From positions 1 to 64,000 of the forward strand of contig QHWT01000042.1 of assembly GCA_003222675.1 (NCBI GenBank): a stretch of DNA of 64,000 bases, read 5' to 3'. The stretch's first letter is position 1, and the number at the start of each line of letters is the position of its first letter. Position numbers and translations under genes: made by a program. Shown here one piece after another: positions 23,816-32,581 of this stretch. The stretch is from Acidobacteriota bacterium. Its GTDB lineage: Bacteria > Acidobacteriota > Vicinamibacteria > Vicinamibacterales > 2-12-FULL-66-21. A model generated the notes under the pieces. The model did not search any database, was not told the origin of the DNA, and saw only the letters and a program-made list of their open reading frames with translations.

Positions 23816-25735
23816 TTAGATGGCCTCCGCGTAGCGGACGTCGGCCGAGCTCGATCGAGGGGCGGCGTCGATGAACCGTCGAAACCACAACTCGAGCATC
23901 AGCAGCTGCCAGATGCGATGCCGATGATCCGCGCGTCCGTCGCGGTGTTCGGTCCACATCCGCGCAACCTCGTCGTCGTTGAAGATCCCGCGATCGCGCA
24001 GGCGGCCGTCGCGAAGCAGCGCGTCCGTCATTGGAGCGAGCGCGCCCCGGAGCCACTCTCCGATCGGCGCCTCGAAGCCGCGTTTACCGCGTTCGAGGAT
24101 CGCGCGCGGCACCTTACGCTCGAGCGCCTTGCGGAGGAGGTATTTCGTCCGGCCGTCTTTCAGCTTCAACGAGCTGGGTACGGAGGCGGCGAACTCGAGG
24201 AGCCTATGGTCCAGCAACGGCTCGCGCGCCTCCAGCGACACGGCCATGCTCATGCGATCAACCTTCGTGAGAATGTCGTCGACCATGTAAGTGTGAACGT
24301 CGACATAGAGGGCGCGGTCGAGAGGATCCGCGGAACCGCACCGCCGATACGCGTCCCGGAATGACGCGAAGGGATCGGTCGCGGCGACGGCTTCCGCAAA
24401 GTCACCGGAGTACAGGCGGCGCTTTGCATCCGGCTCGAACATGCCGTAAGCGTGCTTCAGCGCGTAGGCGTGCTCGGGCCGATAAGACAGATGGCGCAGT
24501 GCGCGCGCACCTTTCACGGACAAGGGCAGCGCGCGTCCGATCCAGCCCGCCGCGGCGCGCGCAGGTCCCAGACTCGTGCGCGCCCGCTGCTCCCACCGCT
24601 CGACGCGATGCCGCGCATAGCCGGCCCACAGCTCGTCGCCGCCGTCACCGGACAGCGCGACCGTCACGAGCTCGCGCGCGGCCTTCGAGACGTAGTACGT
24701 CGGTACGGCGGACGAGTCGGCGAAGGGCTCGTCGAAGTGCCACGCCAGCCTCGGCAACAGCGACACGATATCGGGCGTGACGGTGCGCGGATGGAATGCG
24801 CACCCGAGATGCTCCGCCACTGTGCGCGCGTGGGCGAGCTCGTCGTACGCGGCGTGATCGAATCCAACGGCGATCGTCACCGGCGGCTGCGGGCTCGTCT
24901 CCACCATGTACGCGACCACCGCGGTCGAGTCGATCCCGCCTGACAGAAACGCTCCGAGCGGCACATCGCTGATCTGACGCAGCGCGACCGATTCCCGGAG
25001 TAGTGTGTCGAGCTGATCGAGGTACTCTGCTTCGCGCTGCGGGCTGCCATCGCCGGTGAAGGCAAGATCCCAGTACCTGAAGGTCCGAACGCGGCCCTTC
25101 TCGGCAACCAGAACGTGGGCCGGGGGCAGCTTCTGAATGCCGCGATAGATCGTCGTCGGTGCCGGGATATAGAGCAGCGTGAGATACGCGTCTATCGCCT
25201 CGGCGTCCCATTCGCGCGGCACGCCCGGATCCTCGAGCAGCGACTTCAGTTCCGAACCAAACACAAGGCCGCGGCCGGGCAGTTCGACGAAGTACAGGGG
25301 CTTGACACCGAGTCGATCGCGTGCGAGCACCAGCCGTCGCGCCTTCGCATCGTAGATCGCCAGCGCGAACATGCCGCGAAACCGCTCAACGCAACGTTCG
25401 CCCCATTGCTCGTAGCCATGGACAATGATCTCGGTGTCGGAAGATGTACGGAAGCGGTGCCCGAATGCGATGAGTTCCGCTCGCACGTCCGCGAAGTTGT
25501 AGATCTCGCCATTGAAGACCGTCCAGACGCTGCCATCTTCGTTGGCGAGAGGCTGATCGCCGGTTGCCAGATCGATGATGCTCAGGCGACGGTGGCCCAG
25601 ACCGACTCCCGGCGCTACGTAATAGCCGGACGCGTCAGGGCCGCGGTGCGAGACGGCATCCGTCATCGCCGTCAGCACATCACGATCGACGGGGCGCAAC
25701 GGGTCGTAATTGAAGCAGCCGGTGATCCCGCACAT
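23816..25735 (-). CDS. Asparagine synthase-type glutamine amidotransferase 2 (XrtA-locus type)
   Basis: A 639-residue protein. It starts MCGITGCFNYDP with the Cys2 nucleophile, has FNGEIYNFADVR in the glutaminase domain and FLSGGIDSTA in the synthetase domain. The residue pattern LRPVDRDVLTAMTDAVSHRG resembles the amidotransferase of exosortase-A polysaccharide loci (TIGR03108). The frame extends upstream to 25840, but the ATG at 25735 exposes Cys2 as required. It lies 2 nt after the GT4 stop. It differs clearly from the two flanking amidotransferases, so each may amidate a different residue (inference). Confidence 0.92.
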   Translation of the reverse strand: MCGITGCFNYDPLRPVDRDVLTAMTDAVSHRGPDASGYYVAPGVGLGHRRLSIIDLATGDQPLANEDGSVWTVFNGEIYNFADVRAELIAFGHRFRTSSDTEIIVHGYEQWGERCVERFRGMFALAIYDAKARRLVLARDRLGVKPLYFVELPGRGLVFGSELKSLLEDPGVPREWDAEAIDAYLTLLYIPAPTTIYRGIQKLPPAHVLVAEKGRVRTFRYWDLAFTGDGSPQREAEYLDQLDTLLRESVALRQISDVPLGAFLSGGIDSTAVVAYMVETSPQPPVTIAVGFDHAAYDELAHARTVAEHLGCAFHPRTVTPDIVSLLPRLAWHFDEPFADSSAVPTYYVSKAARELVTVALSGDGGDELWAGYARHRVERWEQRARTSLGPARAAAGWIGRALPLSVKGARALRHLSYRPEHAYALKHAYGMFEPDAKRRLYSGDFAEAVAATDPFASFRDAYRRCGSADPLDRALYVDVHTYMVDDILTKVDRMSMAVSLEAREPLLDHRLLEFAASVPSSLKLKDGRTKYLLRKALERKVPRAILERGKRGFEAPIGEWLRGALAPMTDALLRDGRLRDRGIFNDDEVARMWTEHRDGRADHRHRIWQLLMLELWFRRFIDAAPRSSSADVRYAEAI

Positions 25736-25737
25736 GG

Positions 25738-26913
25738 TTATGCTGCCGTCCCCCGACGCTGCTCGGGACGGCCCTGAGCCCGTCGACGGGCCGCGGCGCG
25801 GCCCTGGGGCGTAGCCCCTGCCGCTGCGAGTTGCGTGCAATAGAGATTTTCGAAAGCGCCGACCATCCGTTCGAACGAGTAGCGCCGTGCGACCTCGTCA
25901 CGCGCCGCACGGCCGAGCGCGAAGGCTCGATCGGGATTGAAGACCAGCTCTTCAATCGCCGCGGCGAACTCCGCGGGTTCGGCGGGTGAGACGAGGACGC
26001 CGGTCCGTCCATCCTCGATCAGATCGAGGAACCCCCCCACGCGGCTGGCGATGACCGGCAGGCCTGCGGCCATCGCCTCGATGGCGCCGTTTGGAAATGC
26101 TTCGGAGCGTGAGGGCAGCACGAAGAGGTCCGCCTGCGCGAGGAGCGCCGGCACATCCTCACGATGACCCACGAACGTCACTTGCGGATCTAGGCCGAGC
26201 GAGGTGGCGAGCGTCATGAGCTCCGTCCGACGCGGTCCATCGCCGACGATCAGGTACCGCAGCCCGCGATGACGCGGGGCAAGGCGCCGAGCGGCGTGCA
26301 GCAGCACTTCATGCGCCTTTTCAGAACGGAGGTTCGCCACCGTCACAATCGTCGTCACCGGCCGCACTCCGCGCCGGACGTCGTAGCGAACGATCTCGAC
26401 GCCATTCGGAATGACGTGGATACGATCGGGCGAGACGCCTTCCTGGCGAAGCTGCTGTGCGGCGGCTCGCGAATTGGCGACGACAGCGTGCGCGCAGCGG
26501 TAGGCGTGGCGCTGCAGTGTAATCTGCGCTGCACTCTTGTCGGGATTCAATTCACGGCGACTGCCGATGCGCACTGGAACTCCTGCCAGAGCGGCCGCAG
26601 GCAGCGCGAACGTATTCGCGTACAAGTCGCAGGTCTGCAACACCGCGATCCGGCGTGCTCGACACCACCGTGCGAACGACGCCGCTTGTGCGAGAGTCTG
26701 CGGCCGCGCGAACCCCCGAATCGGAAACTCGGTCACGGAGGCGCAGCTCTCCATTCGCGGCAGCCAGGATCCCTCGCGGTGAAAGCACGAGACGTGCACC
26801 TCGAACCGGCTGCGATCCAGGCGCTGCACGAGCTCGGTCATCTGGCGCTCCGTGCCGCCGGGATGAAAGCTGGTGAGGAACACGGCAATGGGAATTTGTG
26901 GCGACAAATTCAC
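25738..26913 (-). CDS. GT4 glycosyltransferase
   Basis: About 391 residues with a GT-B fold. PIAVFLTSFHPGGTERQM is the acceptor-side glycine motif. IVTVANLRSEKAHEVLL starts the donor domain and LPSRSEAFPNGAIEAMA supplies the EX7E motif. It is similar in style to Stp2-type transferases of exosortase-A loci (inference). The frame opens at 27039 inside the upstream gene, but a sigma-54 promoter match at 26942-26927 implies a start downstream of it. GTG 26913 is used, and GTG within IAVFLTS is possible. A perfect 8-bp hairpin (26892-26911) covers the first codons. The C-terminal Arg/Ala-rich tail is encoded by a dispersed repeat. Confidence 0.85.
   Translation of the reverse strand: MNLSPQIPIAVFLTSFHPGGTERQMTELVQRLDRSRFEVHVSCFHREGSWLPRMESCASVTEFPIRGFARPQTLAQAASFARWCRARRIAVLQTCDLYANTFALPAAALAGVPVRIGSRRELNPDKSAAQITLQRHAYRCAHAVVANSRAAAQQLRQEGVSPDRIHVIPNGVEIVRYDVRRGVRPVTTIVTVANLRSEKAHEVLLHAARRLAPRHRGLRYLIVGDGPRRTELMTLATSLGLDPQVTFVGHREDVPALLAQADLFVLPSRSEAFPNGAIEAMAAGLPVIASRVGGFLDLIEDGRTGVLVSPAEPAEFAAAIEELVFNPDRAFALGRAARDEVARRYSFERMVGAFENLYCTQLAAAGATPQGRAAARRRAQGRPEQRRGTAA
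25759..25795. repeat. Second copy of the dispersed CTTCGACAGGCTCAGGGC-type repeat
   Basis: On the minus strand CCCGTCGACGGGCTCAGGGC is followed by CGTCCCGAGC, matching the 21759 copy with a few changes. It encodes the end of the GT4 protein. Confidence 0.7.
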
Positions 26914-26926
26914 AAGCTGCCATCTC

Positions 26927-26942
26927 AGCAAGGCAGGTGCCA
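26927..26942 (-). promoter_or_regulatory. Sigma-54 promoter, full consensus match
   Basis: TGGCACCTGCCTTGCT matches TGGCAC-N5-TTGCW at all 11 scored positions. It lies in the 85-bp gap between amidotransferase 3 and the GT4 gene, inside the operon, and would give a very short leader for GTG 26913. Confidence 0.7.
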
Positions 26943-26964
26943 CCGGTAGAGGGCTCAGATTGGG

Positions 26965-26982
26965 AAAATCTTTGGAGATTTT
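26965..26982 (-). terminator. AT-rich hairpin after amidotransferase 3
   Basis: AAAATCT and AGATTTT form a perfect 7-bp stem with a 4-nt loop, starting 17 nt after the stop codon at 26999. On the minus strand the stem ends in TTTT. It could be a weak terminator or attenuator just before the internal sigma-54 promoter. Confidence 0.45.
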
Positions 26983-26998
26983 GAGCGATTTCGGCAGC

Positions 26999-28945
26999 TC
27001 AGCGGCGCAGTGTGAACGGCGCAAGGTGTAGATGGGCATTTGGCGACCCGACGCCGCTGCCGTCGAGGTACTGCCGATGCCACAGTTCGAACACCAGCAA
27101 TTGCCACAGTCGAAGCGTGTGATCGCGCGCGCCGGCCAGATGTTCGCGAATCAGCCGTCGAATGAACGACGGTTCGAAGTACCCACGTTGCTCGGTTCGC
27201 GCGGAATGCAGGACGTCGGCAAACAGATCTGTCAGTCCTCCTCGGAACCACACGCCGAGCGGCACGCCAAAACCCTGCTTACGTCTCTCGAGGATGCCTG
27301 CCGGAAGCATCGGCCGGAGCGCCTGCTTCAAGATGTACTTCCGGCGTCCATCTTTAATCTTGAATGACGAGGGGAGCGTCGCGGCAAACTCGATCACCTC
27401 GTTATCGAGTATCGGCACCCGTGATTCGATCGAATGCGCCATGCTCATGCGGTCGACCTTCGTGAGCACATCCTCCGGCAGGTAGGTCTCGAAGTCGACG
27501 CGCATCATGCGCGCCTGCAGCGAGAGGCCGCTGAACCGATCGAACCGGCATTCCAGCGCACGTTCAGCGTGCGTCGCGAGCGCGCGGCGCACATCGGGCG
27601 AGTACAGCGACGCGCGTTCGTCCGGCTGGAAGAACACGCGCGCGTCGACGTATCGCTGGTCTGCGTTCTTCGCCACGTGGCGCAGGAAATTCTTACCCCG
27701 CGCGCCGTGTGGCAGGTGGGGCCACACGAGCGCCGCCATGCCGCGGCGCCCCGGCAGCGGCAGCCGATCGAATCGTGCGACGCTCGGGTGCGGCAGATAC
27801 CGATCGTACCCACCGAAGAGCTCGTCGCCGCCATCGCCCGAGAGCACCACCGTCACGTGCCGCCGCGCGATCTCCGACACATACCAGGTGGGAATCGCGG
27901 AGGAGTCCGCGAACGGTTCGTCGAAATGCGCGATCAGCCGATCGAGAATCGACAACCCGTCTGGCCGGACGACGAATTCATGGTGATCGGTGGCGAAGTG
28001 GCGCGCGACCGTTCGCGCGTGCTCGAGCTCGTCGAACTCCGGCTCATCGAACCCGATTGAGAAGGTTTTGACCGGCCGCGCCGACGCGCGCGCCATCATT
28101 CCAACGACCGCGGACGAATCCACGCCGCCCGAGAGAAACGCGCCGAGCGGCACATCGCTGACCATGTGCGATTGCACCGCGTCGGCCAGCACCGTCCGAA
28201 GTTGCTCGGCCGCGTCGTCTTGCGTTCCGGTGAACGTTTCCTCGGCGGCGACCTGCCAGTACTGCCGCACGTCGGCGCGGCCGTCCTGCCATCGGAGATA
28301 GTGTCCGGGCGGCAGCTTACTGACATCCCCGAACATCGACTGATCGCGCGGCGTGTAGAGGAACGCCAGGTAATGATCGAGGGCGTCGAGGTTCAGCCGC
28401 GGTGCGACGACACCTGCGGCGAGCAGCGACTTGATTTCGCTGCCGAAATACAGCCGTCCACCGCGCTCGGTGTAATGCAGCGGCTTGATCCCTGACCGAT
28501 CGCGCGCGAGCAGCAGCATCCGCTGCGGTTGATCCCAGATGGCCACGCCGAACATCCCGCGCAGTCTGCGGAACGCGTCTTCTCCCCACTCTTCGTAGGC
28601 GTGGACAATCGATTCCGTATCGCTCGACGTGTAGAACTGATGACCGCGGGTCTCGAGCTCGCGGCGCAGCTCGCGGTAGTTGTAAATTTCGCCGTTGAAG
28701 ACGATCCAGATCGTGCGCGTCTCGTTGTGCATCGGCTGCCGGCCGCCCGCCAGATCGATGATGCTGAGGCGCCGCATGCCGAGGGCGAGCCCCGGCTCAA
28801 CGTGCATGCCTTCGTCGTCGGGTCCCCGGTGGCGGATCACGTCGCACATCCGGTGGACGAGGGAGAATTCCGCCTCGAGACGCGCCGGAGACTGCTGGCC
28901 GCCGCCGCCCGCCGTCGAATCCGCGAAGCCTGCTATCCCGCACAT
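26999..28945 (-). CDS. Asparagine synthase-type glutamine amidotransferase 3
   Basis: A 648-residue protein with MCGIAGFADS (Cys2), FNGEIYNYRELRRELE and the ATP loop FLSGGVDSSAVV. It has an expanded N-terminal segment (GGGGQQSPARLEAEFS) before the usual core. It is closest in layout to general AsnB proteins of surface-polysaccharide clusters. Like its two neighbours it would transfer glutamine-derived ammonia to a carboxylate, and with uronate dehydrogenases in the locus, hexuronamide formation is a reasonable guess (inference). ATG 28945 is preceded by GGAG. It is first of the three amidotransferases in transcription order and is separated from the next gene by a hairpin and a sigma-54 site. 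Confidence 0.92.
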   Translation of the reverse strand: MCGIAGFADSTAGGGGQQSPARLEAEFSLVHRMCDVIRHRGPDDEGMHVEPGLALGMRRLSIIDLAGGRQPMHNETRTIWIVFNGEIYNYRELRRELETRGHQFYTSSDTESIVHAYEEWGEDAFRRLRGMFGVAIWDQPQRMLLLARDRSGIKPLHYTERGGRLYFGSEIKSLLAAGVVAPRLNLDALDHYLAFLYTPRDQSMFGDVSKLPPGHYLRWQDGRADVRQYWQVAAEETFTGTQDDAAEQLRTVLADAVQSHMVSDVPLGAFLSGGVDSSAVVGMMARASARPVKTFSIGFDEPEFDELEHARTVARHFATDHHEFVVRPDGLSILDRLIAHFDEPFADSSAIPTWYVSEIARRHVTVVLSGDGGDELFGGYDRYLPHPSVARFDRLPLPGRRGMAALVWPHLPHGARGKNFLRHVAKNADQRYVDARVFFQPDERASLYSPDVRRALATHAERALECRFDRFSGLSLQARMMRVDFETYLPEDVLTKVDRMSMAHSIESRVPILDNEVIEFAATLPSSFKIKDGRRKYILKQALRPMLPAGILERRKQGFGVPLGVWFRGGLTDLFADVLHSARTEQRGYFEPSFIRRLIREHLAGARDHTLRLWQLLVFELWHRQYLDGSGVGSPNAHLHLAPFTLRR

Positions 28946-28990
28946 CGTAGGAGCTCCGTGTCGCTCTCGTTTTCCGCTTTGGCTTGGTGT

Positions 28991-31300
28991 TTACGCGGAC
29001 GATCGCGCCTGAGGCATATGCACGGCTGAGGCCACCGGCGCGAGAACCTCGGCCGTCTGGCCTTCGATGAGCGCAACGACCGTCGCGCGACGTACGGCGC
29101 ACACTCTTGCGTCAGTTCGAATATCGGCAGTCCCCCAGAGGACGCCGGGACCACCTGGTGCGCCGTCGCGGGCAACGCGCGTCGAGACAAGAACTCTGAG
29201 GTCTGAGATGCCGGTGATGTGGAAAGCGCTGCCCACCCAGCCGGGCGGCGGAGGCACGTCGACGGCAATGGGTCTGATGTCGATCGGCACGGCCGACGGA
29301 GCATGCGACGGGATGAACGCGGCAAACGAGAAAGGCGGTTGCCCGCATCTCCTGGTGCAGATCGCGGGCGCGTGCTCGACTCGTCCGTACTCTGGCGCAT
29401 AGACGGCCCAGTCGCTCTCGTGCCTGCTATGGGCGCGTTCGGAAAACGCAATCGTGCGATCGACGGATGAGCACCACGACGGATGGACGTGCCACCACGC
29501 TTCCGCCTCCACCTGGCCATCACCGAGCACGTGGTCGATGATGATCCAGCCGATTCCATGAAGCGCGAGCACCGATCGCACGTGCGACGCGTGCGCGTAG
29601 GCGTCGTGCGTCCCTTCCGCGAAATCGAACGTCGCCGTGACGCGCGCGAACAACAGTCGCGCGTCAGGTTTCGCCTGCCATTGGAATGGACCTCGCGGTT
29701 CGGCGTGGTCGCGGCCATCGAGCACCACGGTGTTGTGCATCCGCGTCGCGCGGAATCGATTGCGGAGCTGCGGATCCATGGTGTACGTAGCGGTGCCCGG
29801 ATCGATGAGCAGGGGCTGTCCACAAACGCTGAGGTCCACCGACAGCGCGTCGGAGTGCGCGTGACCGCCGTTCAGGAATCCATGCGGACCAGCATCGAAG
29901 ATCAAGTGATCACCGCATGGCGTCCGTGAGACGAAGTAGCCGCTGGCAGTCAGGAGTCTCGACGGCCAGGGCACGCGCGCGAGCGTCTCGTGGACCGAGG
30001 CCGCTTCGCCCATCGCCCAGTACACTTCCTCCGATGCAGGCCTGACCGCGAGAGCGGCGTCGTGGAGCGCAGATGCGGCGATTCCCAGGGTGACGCTCGC
30101 GTCAGCGGGACGCGTGCCGCACCATCCCGTCAATTGGCCGCCGTCATCGTCGCCAATCAGCGGCAGCTGACCGTGGTCGTCGCTGATCGTGCGCAGGTAC
30201 TCGGCCTGCGCGCGTGCCGCCCGCTCGAACACCGCCGCGGCCGGATCGCGCGAGGCGCGCGCGACGAGCAGCGCGAGCAAGTAGAAGTCAGTCGAGTAGC
30301 GATGATAGTGGGCGGACAGCTCGATGTGTCCGCCGTCAGCGCGGATTTGTTTCGACGTCTCGGCGACGAGCACGTCGCGTCCAAGCGCGGCGCGCGCATG
30401 GCTGCGGCTAAGCTCCGGCAGCGCCTGCGACACCGCGTAGAGCGCGAGAGCTTCGCCCGAGCGGTGCGTGTTGGGATGGAAGTACCACGAGAGATTGTTT
30501 GCGATGTGTTCCAGTTGACGATCGAGCGCAACCAGCAGATCGACGAGCCACGGCTCCCGATCCGCGTCCGCACCGTGACTGAAGAACTCGATCGCCCACA
30601 TCCATGAGATCGCGCGGAAGGCGAGCTCGAGCATGCTCGCCCAGTTGATGCCCGTGAGCGGCGGGTTCGCGGCGATCCAGCTTTCCAGCTCGCGAACGAA
30701 GACATCGCGGTATCGTGAGTCACCCGAAAGGCGGAAGGCACGTCCGAGCGCGATCCAGTGCTGATGACGATTGATCTCCCAGATCAGCTTGTGATCACCA
30801 CACGCCGGGTCAAGGTAAGGGACCGAGGCCCAGAAGCGTCGTGGAGGACGCCGGCCGTGGATGACATCGAGGTGCCAGTCGGGTGGAGAGCCGTACTCCA
30901 GATCGCGATAGCCGAGCAGATCGAACCATCCCTCTGCGATGCGATTTCCACGTGCGATTGCGTCGTCCGCGGCGGCAGGGAAACGCTCGACGATCCTCGC
31001 GACGATCGCGGTCACTGCACGGGCGCTCACTGGCCATACCGACCGGCGTGCCTGGAAGTGGACCGCAAGCGACTGATGTGCCGTCAGAAAATCACGCCGC
31101 CTGCCGGCCGCGCAGGCGTCATCGAGTGACGTGGACGCAGACGAGGCGAGGATTCGCGCGATCGAGGCGCGATCCCATCGCGGCGCGCTGATCGCGTAGC
31201 GTGCCCGGTCCACGCCTTTGCGGGCATGATACGAAATACGGGACCACAGCTCGTCGGAGTCCATCGTGACGAGCCGCCGCACGGCGGACACGGCGCTCAT
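28991..31300 (-). CDS. Heparinase II/III family protein
   Basis: A 769-residue protein with an N-terminal alpha/alpha-toroid (W-rich, e.g. HKLIWEINRHQHW, SWYFHPNTHRSGEALALYA) and a C-terminal beta-sandwich (GGHAHSDALSVDLSV and MHNTVVLDGRDHAEP). This is the heparinase II/III and oligo-alginate lyase architecture, which cleaves uronate-containing chains by beta-elimination using His and Tyr. No signal peptide is evident, as is common for copies inside exopolysaccharide loci. ATG 31300 is chosen because it gives an ATGA overlap with the preceding GT4 gene; the open frame runs to 31396. It may edit or recycle the polymer made here (inference). Confidence 0.9.
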   Translation of the reverse strand: MSAVSAVRRLVTMDSDELWSRISYHARKGVDRARYAISAPRWDRASIARILASSASTSLDDACAAGRRRDFLTAHQSLAVHFQARRSVWPVSARAVTAIVARIVERFPAAADDAIARGNRIAEGWFDLLGYRDLEYGSPPDWHLDVIHGRRPPRRFWASVPYLDPACGDHKLIWEINRHQHWIALGRAFRLSGDSRYRDVFVRELESWIAANPPLTGINWASMLELAFRAISWMWAIEFFSHGADADREPWLVDLLVALDRQLEHIANNLSWYFHPNTHRSGEALALYAVSQALPELSRSHARAALGRDVLVAETSKQIRADGGHIELSAHYHRYSTDFYLLALLVARASRDPAAAVFERAARAQAEYLRTISDDHGQLPLIGDDDGGQLTGWCGTRPADASVTLGIAASALHDAALAVRPASEEVYWAMGEAASVHETLARVPWPSRLLTASGYFVSRTPCGDHLIFDAGPHGFLNGGHAHSDALSVDLSVCGQPLLIDPGTATYTMDPQLRNRFRATRMHNTVVLDGRDHAEPRGPFQWQAKPDARLLFARVTATFDFAEGTHDAYAHASHVRSVLALHGIGWIIIDHVLGDGQVEAEAWWHVHPSWCSSVDRTIAFSERAHSRHESDWAVYAPEYGRVEHAPAICTRRCGQPPFSFAAFIPSHAPSAVPIDIRPIAVDVPPPPGWVGSAFHITGISDLRVLVSTRVARDGAPGGPGVLWGTADIRTDARVCAVRRATVVALIEGQTAEVLAPVASAVHMPQARSSA

Positions 31301-32406
31301 GCTGGAGTTGGAGCGGGAACGGCAGGAGAGGCCGCCAGACTTCGATAGAGTTGCAGCCATTGCTGGCGGACGGACGACCACTGGTAGCGGGCGCACGAGG
31401 CAAACGCCGCCTCGGTCAAGCCGGTCGCCAGGCCGGGCTGATCCAGCAGCCGCAGCACCGCAGCGCCGGCCGCCTCGTGATCGTTCACGGGGACGAGCAG
31501 TCCGTGCACCTGATCGCTCAGGATCGCCGGAACTCCGCCGGCCGTCGTGGACACAACCGCGCAGCCACTGGCAAACGCCTCGAGCACCGAAGACGGCATG
31601 TTGTCGATGTCCGGCGTTTGGAGATAGATATCGGTATCGGCGTAATAGCGCCAGATGTTCTCCGGATCGATGCGTCCGGCAAACGTGACGTGGCGTAGCG
31701 CGAGTGTTGCGACGAGCCGGCGCAGCGCGGGCTCCTGCGAGCCGCTGCCGACCAGCGTCAATGTCGCATCAGGATAGCGATCCTGGATGATGCGGAAGGC
31801 CCGCAGCGTGCACGGCAGATTATAGAGATCCTCGAAGCTGCGCGTGGACACGACATGCGGCCGGAGTGTGTCCCTGCGGCGAAACCGGAACTGCTCGACA
31901 TCGACAATATTTGGAATAATCTCCGACGCGATGCCGAATTCAGCGAAAACGTCGCGCAGGAAACGTGACGGGACGGCGTTGCGATCGACGCGCTTCAGTG
32001 TGGCCCGCGCGAGCGGCGAGCGCCGCAGATGATCGGGAGCCTGGCCGCTGCGATAGTTCATCACGACGGGCTTGCCAAGAAGTCTCGCCACCACCACGGC
32101 GGGCAGCGGCGCGAGCAGGAACGAGAAGTACGAGGCGGAGAATACGTGGACGACGTCCGCCTTGCGCAGCTCCTTTAATAAGAGCGGCCAGTATGCGAGC
32201 TGCGTCGCCAGCGTGCGCACGTACTTGATCCTGGTCAGGTGGCGCAGCGGGCCGGGCAGCACCGGATTGATCGGCACCAGCCAGCCGTGCACCTCCGGAT
32301 CGTTGCGCCACGCCGTGAGCAGGCGGTCAGCTTGGACAGCCTGGCCGCCGAGGATCGCCATCGAGGGCGCGACGATGGCGACGTTGAGTGGACGTGAACG
32401 GTTCAT
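31297..32406 (-). CDS. GT4 glycosyltransferase
   Basis: A 369-residue GT-B glycosyltransferase. The N terminus NVAIVAPSMAILGGQAVQAD contains the usual glycine turn. The donor half has LVGSGSQEPALRRLV and QTPDIDNMPSSVLEAFASG with the EX7E-like motif. ATG 32406 begins the fold, and the extra 41 codons upstream look non-coding. The 4-nt overlap with the heparinase gene indicates coupling. A 175-bp gap upstream separates it from the GT2 gene; no promoter was recognised there. Confidence 0.9.
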   Translation of the reverse strand: MNRSRPLNVAIVAPSMAILGGQAVQADRLLTAWRNDPEVHGWLVPINPVLPGPLRHLTRIKYVRTLATQLAYWPLLLKELRKADVVHVFSASYFSFLLAPLPAVVVARLLGKPVVMNYRSGQAPDHLRRSPLARATLKRVDRNAVPSRFLRDVFAEFGIASEIIPNIVDVEQFRFRRRDTLRPHVVSTRSFEDLYNLPCTLRAFRIIQDRYPDATLTLVGSGSQEPALRRLVATLALRHVTFAGRIDPENIWRYYADTDIYLQTPDIDNMPSSVLEAFASGCAVVSTTAGGVPAILSDQVHGLLVPVNDHEAAGAAVLRLLDQPGLATGLTEAAFASCARYQWSSVRQQWLQLYRSLAASPAVPAPTPA

Positions 32407-32581
32407 GCAAGCAACTGTTCGACCCGAGCTCTGCAAATGACGCGCCGGAGGAATCAGGCTCGGATATCCCTGCACTGCATCATGCGGATGACCTTGATGG
32501 AAGAGCACCACATACTGGTGTGCGTGCACGACGACTCAGCGGTAATCGATTACACCTCGCGAATTGATCGCAACACGCGCT

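Noticed and set aside
32407-32581. Promoter in the gap before the GT4 gene
   Set aside because: The only GG-N10-GC match would start transcription inside the gene, and no other box was found.
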